A stretch of 64,000 nucleotides of DNA from Lachnospiraceae bacterium (GTDB taxonomy: Bacteria; Bacillota; Clostridia; Lachnospirales; Lachnospiraceae), in the NCBI GenBank assembly GCA_017553505.1, contig JAFZLD010000022.1, positions 1 to 64,000 of the forward strand. Reading direction: 5' to 3'. Numbering within the stretch: the first letter of the stretch is position 1; the number at the start of each line of letters is the position of its first letter. Under the pieces are notes generated by a model that was not told the origin of the DNA, searched no databases, and worked only from the letters and a program-made list of their open reading frames with translations. A program made the position numbers and the translations under genes. This document shows, piece by piece, positions 27,581-35,582 of this stretch.

Positions 27581-27595
27581 CATATTACTTATTGA

Positions 27596-27826
27596 TTAAA
27601 CCATGTAAGCCTTGAGAACTTCAAGAACTTCTTCAGCGCCGTCTTCAGCGTGGATGTTTAAGTCGATGGGCTTGGAAAGATCCAAACTGAAAATACCCAT
27701 AATGGACTTAGCGTCGATTACGTATCTTCCTGATACAAGGTCGAAATCATAATCGAACTTGGTGATGTCATTAACGAATGACTTAACTCTGTCAATTGAG
27801 TTTAAAGAAATCTGAATTGTCTTCAT
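27596..27826 (-). CDS. HPr-like protein lacking the PTS active-site histidine (Crh-like)
   Basis: 76 residues with the HPr fold. The regulatory serine region is clear (DAKSIMGIFSLDLSK, Ser41 equals Ser46 of HPr), but the place of the phosphocarrier motif GIHARP reads SIDRVK, so the PEP-dependent His is replaced. In this it resembles Crh of Bacillus, which keeps only the HPr-kinase serine site and works in carbon catabolite repression. It stands alone with its own promoter and terminator. A regulatory rather than sugar-transport role is inferred. Confidence 0.8.
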   Translation of the reverse strand: MKTIQISLNSIDRVKSFVNDITKFDYDFDLVSGRYVIDAKSIMGIFSLDLSKPIDLNIHAEDGAEEVLEVLKAYMV

Positions 27827-27868
27827 GTTGTATAACCTCCTATAGGTAGAACTTCAACCTTCGGTATA

Positions 27869-27898
27869 ATTATCCGACAATTCAACATGTTTTGTCAA
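27869..27898 (-). promoter_or_regulatory. Promoter of the HPr-like gene
   Basis: On the minus strand TTGACA (27898-27893) is followed at 18 bp by GATAAT (27874-27869), about 43 bases before the start codon; GGAGG precedes the ATG. Confidence 0.75.
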
Positions 27899-27932
27899 CG
27901 CTTAATGTTTAACAAAAATATAGGACGATTTA

Positions 27933-29246
27933 ATGAATACTGTAGCATTTCACAGCTTAGGCTGTAAGGTAAATTCATACGAGACTGATATTATGCAACA
28001 AAAATTCACGGAAAACGGTTTCCGAGTTGTGCCATTTACTCAAAAAGCCGATGTTTACGTGATAAATACCTGCACAGTTACCAATATTGCGGACCGTAAG
28101 AGCCGCCAGATGTTACATCGTGCCAAGGCCATGAATCCCGATGCGATAGTAATAGCAACCGGCTGCTACGTTCAGACCGACACCGAAGGCGTACTTAAAG
28201 ACGCCTCTGTTGACATTGCCATCGGTAACAACGAAAAGTCCCGTATCATCGAGATTTTGCAGGAATACGCTTCTAAGCAAAAGAAAACTTCCAGCATCTT
28301 AGACATTATGCACACCTCCGAATACGAGAGCATGATGCTCACCGAGACTGCCGAGCGTACCCGCGCATATATTAAGATTCAGGACGGCTGCAACCAGTTT
28401 TGTACATATTGCCTTATTCCTTTTGCCAGAGGTCCCGTAAGAAGCCGTGCCAAAGAAGAAATCCTTGAGGAAATAAAGGCTCTTGCAATTAAAGGCTACA
28501 ACGAATTTGTCTTAACCGGCATCCACGTAAGTTCATATGGAGTAACCCGTCCCGGACACTTGGAAGAGAACCGTCTCGCGGAACTTCTTGAAGACATCAA
28601 CGCTATGCCCGAGGTACACCGTATTCGCTTAAGTTCCCTCGAGCCCAGAGTCATGACCGAGGAATTTGTACAGCGTATAAGCGCTCTTAAGAAGCTCTGC
28701 CCGCACTTCCACTTATCATTACAGAGTGGCTGTAACGAGACCTTAAAGCGCATGAACCGCCACTACACCTGCGAGGAGTTTCTTGCCGGTGTTAGTCTGT
28801 TACGCAAGTATTTCGACGACCCCGCAATCACCACCGATGTTATCGTAGGCTTCCCCGGCGAGACTGACGAAGAGTTCGATAAGTCTCTTAAATTTGCCGA
28901 GACCGTAGGCTTCTACGAAATGCATATATTCAAATATTCAAAGAGAAAAGGCACCGTTGCCGAGAAAATGCCCGGTCAGGTAAGCGGCGTTATTAAGGAT
29001 GCCCGCTCCGACAAGATGGAAGCTCTCGAACATGAAATGTCCGTAGCTTTCAGAAAGCGACATATCGGCAAGTCCTACAGCATTCTTTTTGAAGAAGAGA
29101 AGACTATTGACGGTAAAAAGTACTACATCGGCCACACGCCTGAGTACATTAAGGTTGCCACAGCATCTGATGCCGACCTTTCAGATAAGATTGAAACCCG
29201 CACACTTACGGGCTTTTTGACCGACGACATTTTGCTCGCCGAATAG
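27933..29246 (+). CDS. mtaB: tRNA t6A37 methylthiotransferase MtaB
   Basis: 437 residues, radical-SAM methylthiotransferase. N-terminal MTTase domain with three cluster cysteines (LGCKVN, INTCTVTN, ATGCYVQ), radical SAM CxxxCxxC in DGCNQFCTYCLIP, and a C-terminal TRAM-like region. The sequence is of the MtaB rather than MiaB subgroup. It converts t6A37 to ms2t6A37 in ANN-decoding tRNAs. Monocistronic as far as can be seen. Confidence 0.95.
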   Translation: MNTVAFHSLGCKVNSYETDIMQQKFTENGFRVVPFTQKADVYVINTCTVTNIADRKSRQMLHRAKAMNPDAIVIATGCYVQTDTEGVLKDASVDIAIGNNEKSRIIEILQEYASKQKKTSSILDIMHTSEYESMMLTETAERTRAYIKIQDGCNQFCTYCLIPFARGPVRSRAKEEILEEIKALAIKGYNEFVLTGIHVSSYGVTRPGHLEENRLAELLEDINAMPEVHRIRLSSLEPRVMTEEFVQRISALKKLCPHFHLSLQSGCNETLKRMNRHYTCEEFLAGVSLLRKYFDDPAITTDVIVGFPGETDEEFDKSLKFAETVGFYEMHIFKYSKRKGTVAEKMPGQVSGVIKDARSDKMEALEHEMSVAFRKRHIGKSYSILFEEEKTIDGKKYYIGHTPEYIKVATASDADLSDKIETRTLTGFLTDDILLAE

Positions 29247-29337
29247 TTTTCTTTGACCGCGAAATTCTATTTAAGGATTGTTTAATAAATTCTGTCTTAC
29301 AGTGTGTACGATCAATCAAGAAAGGGAGGACACATAA

Positions 29338-31710
29338 TTGTTTTTCAGAATTCTCGGAAGAGACCTTAAGAGAAAAAAGATAATGAACACCATACTGCTG
29401 CTGTTTGTAATCCTTTCAACAATGTTTGCAAGCAGCAGTGTCAACAACATGGTCTCCGTATACGGAGGCATCGACTACTTCTTCGAGAAGGCGGGTATGC
29501 CTGATTTTGTCATACTTACCCTTAACACCGGAGGAGAGAACCCGGCAGATAAGATTATTAAAGAAGCTGATTCCGTAACAGATTACGGGCGCGAGGACCT
29601 GATTTATTTCCCGGCCAAGAGCTTAACCAAAGACGGCAATAAATATGTGGAATTCGAGAACCCCGGCCTTATCACTTCCATTGATGATGCGGACCTTAAC
29701 TACTTCAACATGGATGATGAGAAGATTACGGAAGTTCCGAAAGGACACATTTACTTCAGCGGACTTTTGGCAGACTCATCCAAAACTACCATCGGCGACA
29801 CCGTCACCATAGAGCTTGGAGAGGTTTCGATTGACTTTGTGATTGAAGGATACTGCAAAGATGCACTGTTCAGTTCACCCTTCCTCGGTAACCCCAGAGT
29901 CCTTATGAACGACGAAGACGTGCAGGCTTTCCTTGCCGACGAAGAAGTGAAAAATGCGGATTGCGGTTGCGTCTACTATGTAAACACCGACGATCTCAAA
30001 GAGCTCAAGAAAGACTTTGCGTACATACCCAGCGCCCTCTTCGCCAAAGAAAGCTCAGTTATCAAGCTTACATACATGCTCGATATGCTAACGGCCGCAA
30101 TTATCCTTGTGGTGAGCATCTGCCTGATACTTATATCTTTCACGATGCTTTCTTTTACCATTAAGTTCACGCTCACGGAAGATTTCAGAGAAATCGGCGT
30201 TATGAAAGCAGTGGGACTTAAGAACAGCGCGGTAAGAGGCCTTTACATGATTAAGTACCTCTGCATTGCCTGTGTAGGTGCGGCAATCGGATATGTTTTA
30301 AGCGTTCCTTTCGGGAAAATGCTTCTTAAGAGCGTTTCTGCCAGACTGGTGCTTGGCAACGACAACAGCGTACTTCTCGGCATCTCAAGCGCAATCGCGG
30401 TTGTAGTGATAATAGTTGCTTTCTGTTATTCCTGTACAAGGGGTATTAAGAAGCTTTCTCCCATCGACGCAGTAAGAAGCGGTGAGACGGGTGAGAGATA
30501 TCATAAGAAATCTGTCTTAAGACTTACCAAAAGCAAGGGCAGCAATAACTGGTTTCTCGCAGCCAATGACGTACTCAGTAAGCCCGGCCAGTACATGAGC
30601 ATGCTTATCACATTTACGGTGTGCCTGCTTTTAATCACGATGCTTGCAACAACAGCCAACACTCTTGTAAGCGACAAGCTCGTATTCTTATTCGGAACGA
30701 CTGAAAGTGATTTGTACTACTCATCTACGGAAAAGATTATGGAGACTATGGGTACGGATGACCCCGAGGCTCTTGATAAGATAATCGCCGACATGGAAGA
30801 AGAGTTAAAAGAAAACGGAATGCCCGGCAAGGTTCATGTGGAACTCATGTACACGCTTCCAATCGAATTTAAGGGCGAAAAGATGCAGATGACGATGCAG
30901 CAATGCAAAGATACCAAGGCATCTGATTACGTTTACAGCGAGGGCGTCGCTCCCATGTACGAGAACGAAGTTGCCTTTGCACCTCAGGTTCTTAAGGACC
31001 TCGGAGCTTCCATAGGCGACAAGGTTACCATGGAGATAAACGGGGAAAAGAAAGAGTACTTAATTACCGCAACATTTTCTTCTTTTAACCAGATGGGACA
31101 GATAGGAAGACTGCACGAAGATGTGCCTGTATGCGCTAATGACGCTTCTTCCGCTCATGCTTTCCAGATAGACTTTGATGACAATCCTTCCGATGAAGTG
31201 ATTGAAGAAAGACTTATTAAGCTTAAAAGCATTTTTAACACCAATAAGATATACAACAAAGCTGACTTCGTGGACATTTCCACCAATTCCTCATCGGCTA
31301 TCGGCAGTGCCAGGAATCTTGTAATGATAATTGCACTCATTATCGCAGCGTTAGTTACGGTTTTAATGGAGCGTTCTTTTATCAGCAAAGAAACCGGCGA
31401 GATAGCGCTTATGAAGGCTATCGGCTTCAAGAACCGTTCCATCAGCGCGCAGCACACCTGCAGATTCGTGATACTGATGATTGCGGCGACTGTAATTGCT
31501 TCGGCTTTGTCATATCCTTTTACGAAGCTTATATGTGACAGAATCTTCGCCATTATGGGAGCGTTGTCGGGCGTTGAGTATGCAATCGAACCCCTTGAAA
31601 TCTTTGTGATTTATCCGTTGATTCTCGGCGCGATTGTAGTGGCGGCGGCATTCCTTACATCACTTTACACGAAGACCATTCATTCAGACCAAATGGGCAA
31701 TATCGAATAA
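29338..31710 (+). CDS. ABC transporter permease with two FtsX domains
   Basis: 790 residues with about eight membrane helices. An N-terminal helix and extracellular domain are followed by a three-helix FtsX unit (residues ~245-380), then a second helix-extracellular-FtsX copy (~425 to end). The layout is the duplicated FtsX/MacB type rather than the ten-helix Bce type. TTG 29338 is the start, seven bases after GGGAGGA. It is followed by its ATPase, a response regulator and a kinase, so it probably exports or detects an envelope-active compound or lipid; this is inferred from context. Confidence 0.85.
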   Translation: MFFRILGRDLKRKKIMNTILLLFVILSTMFASSSVNNMVSVYGGIDYFFEKAGMPDFVILTLNTGGENPADKIIKEADSVTDYGREDLIYFPAKSLTKDGNKYVEFENPGLITSIDDADLNYFNMDDEKITEVPKGHIYFSGLLADSSKTTIGDTVTIELGEVSIDFVIEGYCKDALFSSPFLGNPRVLMNDEDVQAFLADEEVKNADCGCVYYVNTDDLKELKKDFAYIPSALFAKESSVIKLTYMLDMLTAAIILVVSICLILISFTMLSFTIKFTLTEDFREIGVMKAVGLKNSAVRGLYMIKYLCIACVGAAIGYVLSVPFGKMLLKSVSARLVLGNDNSVLLGISSAIAVVVIIVAFCYSCTRGIKKLSPIDAVRSGETGERYHKKSVLRLTKSKGSNNWFLAANDVLSKPGQYMSMLITFTVCLLLITMLATTANTLVSDKLVFLFGTTESDLYYSSTEKIMETMGTDDPEALDKIIADMEEELKENGMPGKVHVELMYTLPIEFKGEKMQMTMQQCKDTKASDYVYSEGVAPMYENEVAFAPQVLKDLGASIGDKVTMEINGEKKEYLITATFSSFNQMGQIGRLHEDVPVCANDASSAHAFQIDFDDNPSDEVIEERLIKLKSIFNTNKIYNKADFVDISTNSSSAIGSARNLVMIIALIIAALVTVLMERSFISKETGEIALMKAIGFKNRSISAQHTCRFVILMIAATVIASALSYPFTKLICDRIFAIMGALSGVEYAIEPLEIFVIYPLILGAIVVAAAFLTSLYTKTIHSDQMGNIE

Positions 31711-31725
31711 CAGGGAGGATTAATA

Positions 31726-32493
31726 ATGAGCACAGTAATAGATGTTAAAGATCTTTGCAAGACATATGTAGTAAATAAAAAGCACAACAACGTACTTAAG
31801 AACGTAAACTTTCATATTGACGAGGGCGAGATGGTGGCCATCATGGGTCCCTCCGGTTCGGGTAAGTCCACACTTTTATACACAGTATCCGGCATGGACA
31901 AGATGACCGCCGGCAACGTAACTTTCTGCGGTAAAGAGCTTGCGAACCTCTCCGATAATGAGATGGCTGACGTAAGACTCGACGACATGGGATTTATCTT
32001 CCAGCAGATGTATATGATGAAAAATTTAACAATACTGGATAATATTATATTACCTGCTGTAAAATCAAATAGGAATCATGAAAAAAGAAGCGAGACCGAG
32101 AAGCGCGGCCGTGCCCTCATGAAGAAGCTCGGCATCGAGGAAACCGCCGACAACGACATCAACGAGGTATCCGGCGGACAGCTTCAGAGAGCCTGCATCT
32201 GCCGCAGCATGATTAACAATCCCAAGGTGATCTTTGCCGACGAGCCCACCGGCGCCCTCAACCGCACATCTTCCGACGAAGTTATGTGCGAGATGGTCAA
32301 GCTCAACAAAGAAGGCACCACAGTAATGCTCGTAACCCACGACGTTAAGGTTGCCGCGAAGTGCACCAGAGTCCTCTACATCGTAGACGGCAACATCCAG
32401 GGCGAGTACAATCTCGGCAGCTACAACAAGCCTGAGGAACTTAGAGACAGAGAAAGACAGCTTAACAACTGGCTTATGGAAATGGGCTGGTAA
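31726..32493 (+). CDS. ABC transporter ATP-binding protein (MacB/LolD type)
   Basis: 255 residues. Walker A GPSGSGKSTLL, Q-loop FIFQQ, signature NEVSGGQLQRACICR (here VSGGQ), Walker B VIFADEPTGAL, and His in MLVTHDVKV. It powers the FtsX-type permease 15 bases upstream. Bases ~32015-32095 (residues ~97-123, MKNLTILDNIILPAVKSNRN) are strikingly AT-rich compared with the rest of the gene. GGGAGG precedes ATG. Confidence 0.93.
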   Translation: MSTVIDVKDLCKTYVVNKKHNNVLKNVNFHIDEGEMVAIMGPSGSGKSTLLYTVSGMDKMTAGNVTFCGKELANLSDNEMADVRLDDMGFIFQQMYMMKNLTILDNIILPAVKSNRNHEKRSETEKRGRALMKKLGIEETADNDINEVSGGQLQRACICRSMINNPKVIFADEPTGALNRTSSDEVMCEMVKLNKEGTTVMLVTHDVKVAAKCTRVLYIVDGNIQGEYNLGSYNKPEELRDRERQLNNWLMEMGW

Positions 32494-32527
32494 CACAACC
32501 CGGGGCCAAAGAAAGCGATAAGGCATC

Positions 32528-33190
32528 ATGACAGACATTTTGATTGTTGAAGACAATACCGAATTAAGAGAAGTCTTAACCGACTTTTTAAGAAACGAAG
32601 GCTACACCGTCTCCTCCGCGGGAGACGGCGACAAAGCCCTCGCTCTTTACGAGCGCTACGGAGCAAGGCTCTTGGTACTGGATATCATGCTTCCCGGCGC
32701 AAGTGGCATGACCATTCTTAACAAGGTACGTGAACAGTCCAACACTCCCGTCATCATGGTCAGCGCGAAGCTTGCCAAGGACGATAAGCTCAACGCTATA
32801 ATTTCCGGCGCTGACGACTATATCGAGAAGCCTTACGACATAGATATTTTAATTGCCAAGATTAAGGGCATCTTCAAGAGACGACTTGCGGTAGATGAGC
32901 TTACAGACGACAACATCAAGCTCGACATAGCGCACGAGCAGATTCTTAAAGACGGAAAAGTCATTGACGCAACCGCCAAGGAGTTTGAACTGCTTAAGCT
33001 CCTTATGGAGAATAAAGGACAGACTCTTTTAAAACACTATATATTTGATACGGTTTGGGGTTCCGACTCCGAATCCGAATCTCAGACGCTTACGGTTCAT
33101 ATCAGGTGGCTTCGCGAGAAGCTCGAGGACGATCCTCAGAATCCGAAAAAAATCATAACCGTCTGGGGAAAGGGGTACAGATACGAATAA
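32528..33190 (+). CDS. OmpR/PhoB-family response regulator
   Basis: 220 residues. Receiver with the acidic pair EDN near the start, phospho-Asp in LLVLDIMLPG near residue 54, switch Ser in VSAK, and Lys in YIEKPYD; then a winged-helix domain (TAKEFELLKLLMENKGQTL, LTVHIRWLREKLEDDP, TVWGKGYRYE). It probably controls the ABC operon in which it is encoded, in response to the downstream kinase. Confidence 0.95.
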   Translation: MTDILIVEDNTELREVLTDFLRNEGYTVSSAGDGDKALALYERYGARLLVLDIMLPGASGMTILNKVREQSNTPVIMVSAKLAKDDKLNAIISGADDYIEKPYDIDILIAKIKGIFKRRLAVDELTDDNIKLDIAHEQILKDGKVIDATAKEFELLKLLMENKGQTLLKHYIFDTVWGSDSESESQTLTVHIRWLREKLEDDPQNPKKIITVWGKGYRYE

Positions 33191-33230
33191 CTCGGAAGAC
33201 AAAAACATAATCCGTAAGAATTACTTTCGG

Positions 33231-34466
33231 ATGTGTCTCATGATTCTGGCGGCACTGCTCATCATAGCGGTGGCGGCAGATTTTGTCGTGCGCGTAAAGA
33301 ACGACAAGCTTGTCAACCTATACAAAATTGAGATAAATCGCGTAGAGCATGAACTTCGCAAGACAAGTGACACGTCAGTCACGGACATGGATTTGTCGGC
33401 GTTTAAGACCATAACGGGAGTCGTTATGCTTACGGATGAGAATGCGGATTCTTTTTACGAGTCCGGCAACAATTACAAAGTTGCCGACATAGACGGGAAG
33501 CTCTATCGCATCGAATACACCATAGACTTATCCGGTGAAAAAAGAAGCATGCTCAGAGTGACGCACATCGTAATTGCGCTGATGCTTGCGGCAGCAGTGC
33601 TGGTGATGGTTTATATTTACTCGGTACTTATCAGACACTTTAACAAGATTTTGGAATACCCGACGGAGCTTGCGAAGGGCAACCTCACAATCCCTCTTTC
33701 GGAAGAGCGCAGCAAGTACTTCGGAAGATTCCTGTGGGGCCTCGATATGCTTCGCGAGAAGCTTGAAGACGAGAAGCGCAAGAACCTCGAGCTTCAGAAA
33801 GAGAGAAACGTATTCCTTCTTTCGCTGTCACATGATATGAAGACGCCCATATCAGCTATCAAGCTTTATGCCGCGGCGATTAAAAAGAATCTGTACAAGG
33901 ATTCCGAGAAGCTTCAGGAGGTAGCGGCCAAAATCGATGAGAACGCCAATGAGGCTGAGGGTTATGTTGCCAAGATTATTTCTGCTTCCGGTGACGATTT
34001 CCTCGACCTTAGCGTAAAGAGCGGAGAGTTCTACCTGTCGGAGGCCATAACGCCTATCAAGGAGTATTACAGGGACAAGCTTAAGACTGTTGGAACGGAG
34101 CTTAACGTAGGCGCGTATACAGATGTACTTTTGAAGGGTGACCAAGAGAAATTTACGGAAGTGCTCCAGAATATATTTGAGAACGCTATCAAGTACGGCG
34201 ACGGGGGCTATATTAAGGTTTCTTTTGTCGACGAAGAGGATGCAAGGCTCGTCACGATAACCAACAGCGGCTGCACGCTCAAAGAAGAGGAGACGGAGCA
34301 TATTTTCGACAGCTTCTACAGGGGCACGAATGTGGGAAGCAAGCCGGGAAGCGGTCTGGGACTGTATATCTGCAGGAAGCTCATTCATAAAATGGGCGGC
34401 GAAATCTTTGCGGAAATCGAAGGCGGCGAGATGCGCGTTACCGCCTTGTTACACAGACCCGGTTGA
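33231..34466 (+). CDS. Sensor histidine kinase of the ABC-linked two-component system
   Basis: 411 residues from ATG 33231. Two membrane helices (first at the N-terminus, second near 105-130) flank a ~75-residue extracellular region. HisKA box LSLSHDMKTPISAIKLYA contains the phospho-His, the N box is NIFENAIKYGD, and the G box is KPGSGLGLYICRK. The open frame extends upstream to overlap the regulator with no ATG/GTG/TTG in it, although GGGGAAAGGGG is present at 33165-33175 and a basic RKNYFR would precede the first helix. The real start may therefore be a rare codon; ATG 33231 is the minimal choice. Confidence 0.88.
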   Translation: MCLMILAALLIIAVAADFVVRVKNDKLVNLYKIEINRVEHELRKTSDTSVTDMDLSAFKTITGVVMLTDENADSFYESGNNYKVADIDGKLYRIEYTIDLSGEKRSMLRVTHIVIALMLAAAVLVMVYIYSVLIRHFNKILEYPTELAKGNLTIPLSEERSKYFGRFLWGLDMLREKLEDEKRKNLELQKERNVFLLSLSHDMKTPISAIKLYAAAIKKNLYKDSEKLQEVAAKIDENANEAEGYVAKIISASGDDFLDLSVKSGEFYLSEAITPIKEYYRDKLKTVGTELNVGAYTDVLLKGDQEKFTEVLQNIFENAIKYGDGGYIKVSFVDEEDARLVTITNSGCTLKEEETEHIFDSFYRGTNVGSKPGSGLGLYICRKLIHKMGGEIFAEIEGGEMRVTALLHRPG

Positions 34467-34521
34467 TTCTGTGATATTTCCAAAGGAATTTTTAAAAGTT
34501 TATTCAGATTTCTGTAATTGA

Positions 34522-34550
34522 TTGAAAACACTTTTATGATAGATTAAAAT
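34522..34550 (+). promoter_or_regulatory. Promoter of the ireB-ruvX group
   Basis: TTGAAA (34522-34527) and TAAAAT (34545-34550) separated by 17 bp, about 34 bases before the ireB start. Confidence 0.7.
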
Positions 34551-34583
34551 AGCAAGTGTAGTACAAAGAAAGAGAGACTATTT

Positions 34584-34847
34584 ATGGCAAGTATTGACCA
34601 GACTCAGTTTTTTAAAGTTGAACAGGAAAGACCTTTAAGCGCTTCCGAGATACTCGAGATTGTGTACAGAGCCAATGTGGAGAAGGGTTACGATGCGGTT
34701 AACCAGATTACGGGCTACCTTGTATCCGACGACCCTACGTACATAACCTCTCATAACGATGCCAGAAAGATGGTTCGTCGTATCGAGAGAGACGAGATTA
34801 TCGAAGAGCTCCTTCTTTCTTACGCTAAGGTTAAAGGCTGGAACTAG
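34584..34847 (+). CDS. ireB: IreB-family regulatory phosphoprotein (DUF965)
   Basis: 87 residues. Family signature throughout: QTQFFKVEQERP, YRANVEKGYDAVNQITGYLV, SDDPTYITSHNDARKMVRRI. In enterococci IreB is phosphorylated by the PASTA kinase IreK and modulates cephalosporin tolerance. The order ireB-ruvX-DUF1292 is conserved across Firmicutes and confirms the call. AAAGAGAG lies upstream of the ATG. Confidence 0.95.
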   Translation: MASIDQTQFFKVEQERPLSASEILEIVYRANVEKGYDAVNQITGYLVSDDPTYITSHNDARKMVRRIERDEIIEELLLSYAKVKGWN

Positions 34848-34857
34848 GTATTAATTT

Positions 34858-35280
34858 ATGAGAATAATGGGACTCGATTTGGGCTCAAAGACAGTGGGTG
34901 TGGCAGTAAGCGACCCACTTCTTAATGTTGCCAGAGAAGTGGAAATAATAAGGCGCAAAGAAGAGAATAAGTTAAGACAGACCCTTGCCCGCATCGAGGA
35001 ACTGATTGTTGAATACGATGTTAAGGAGATAGTGCTGGGACTTCCCCTTAACCTTGACGGAACCGAAGGCGAAAGGGCCGAACTGTCACGTGAATTCAAG
35101 GACAAGCTCGAGCGTCGCACCGGACTTCCGGTTCATATGTGGGACGAGCGTCTTACTACCGTTGAGGCCATTGAGATAATGGACGCGGACGGTATTAAGC
35201 CCAAGGATAGAGAGAAATATGTTGACATGATAGCCGCGCGTGTTATACTTGAGGGCTATATGGAGTTTGCGGGCAAGTAG
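34858..35280 (+). CDS. ruvX: RuvX/YqgF RNase H-fold nuclease
   Basis: 140 residues. [20 protein letters not shown] carries the first catalytic Asp, [15 protein letters not shown] the middle region, and [10 protein letters not shown] the later acidic residues. YqgF processes the 5' end of 16S rRNA and is also annotated as a putative Holliday-junction resolvase. It starts 10 bases after ireB. A tight inverted repeat covers its stop codon. Confidence 0.95.
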   Translation: MRIMGLDLGSKTVGVAVSDPLLNVAREVEIIRRKEENKLRQTLARIEELIVEYDVKEIVLGLPLNLDGTEGERAELSREFKDKLERRTGLPVHMWDERLTTVEAIEIMDADGIKPKDREKYVDMIAARVILEGYMEFAGK

Positions 35281-35289
35281 ACTTGCCCG
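35270..35289 (+). other. Inverted repeat across the ruvX stop codon
   Basis: CGGGCAAG and CTTGCCCG form an 8-bp stem with loop TAGA that contains the stop codon. No T tract follows, so it is not an ordinary terminator; it may stabilise or process the mRNA between ruvX and the DUF1292 gene. Confidence 0.45.
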
Positions 35290-35306
35290 GATAAAGGGAA
35301 GCTTAT

Positions 35307-35564
35307 ATGGAGAAAATTTCTTTTGCCGGCAACAACGGCGATGCCATTGAATTTTATGTAATTGAAAAAACCACCCTTGGCGGTGTTGATTATATGTTGG
35401 TAACCGAGAGCGAGACCGAAGACGGTGACGCGTATGTGCTGAAGGACCTTTCGAAATCGGGTGATTCGGAAGGCGTTTACGAAATCGTTGATGACGAGGA
35501 CGAACTTCAAGCCGTAGGTCAGGTATTCGGCGCACTTTTAGAGGATATCGACATCCTGCAGTAG
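35307..35564 (+). CDS. DUF1292 protein (YrzB family)
   Basis: 85 residues, highly acidic, with the family pattern ISFAGNNGDAIEFYVIEKTT, YMLVTESETEDGDAYVLKD and DDEDELQAVGQVF. Function unknown; it is almost always next to ireB and ruvX as here. Confidence 0.88.
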   Translation: MEKISFAGNNGDAIEFYVIEKTTLGGVDYMLVTESETEDGDAYVLKDLSKSGDSEGVYEIVDDEDELQAVGQVFGALLEDIDILQ

Positions 35565-35582
35565 TCAGGAGAAAGGATTTAA

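Noticed and set aside
29338-34466. Bce-type bacitracin resistance module
   Set aside because: Gene content is similar, but the permease has about eight helices in two FtsX halves and two large extracellular parts, rather than the ten-helix BceB layout, and the kinase has a real extracellular domain.
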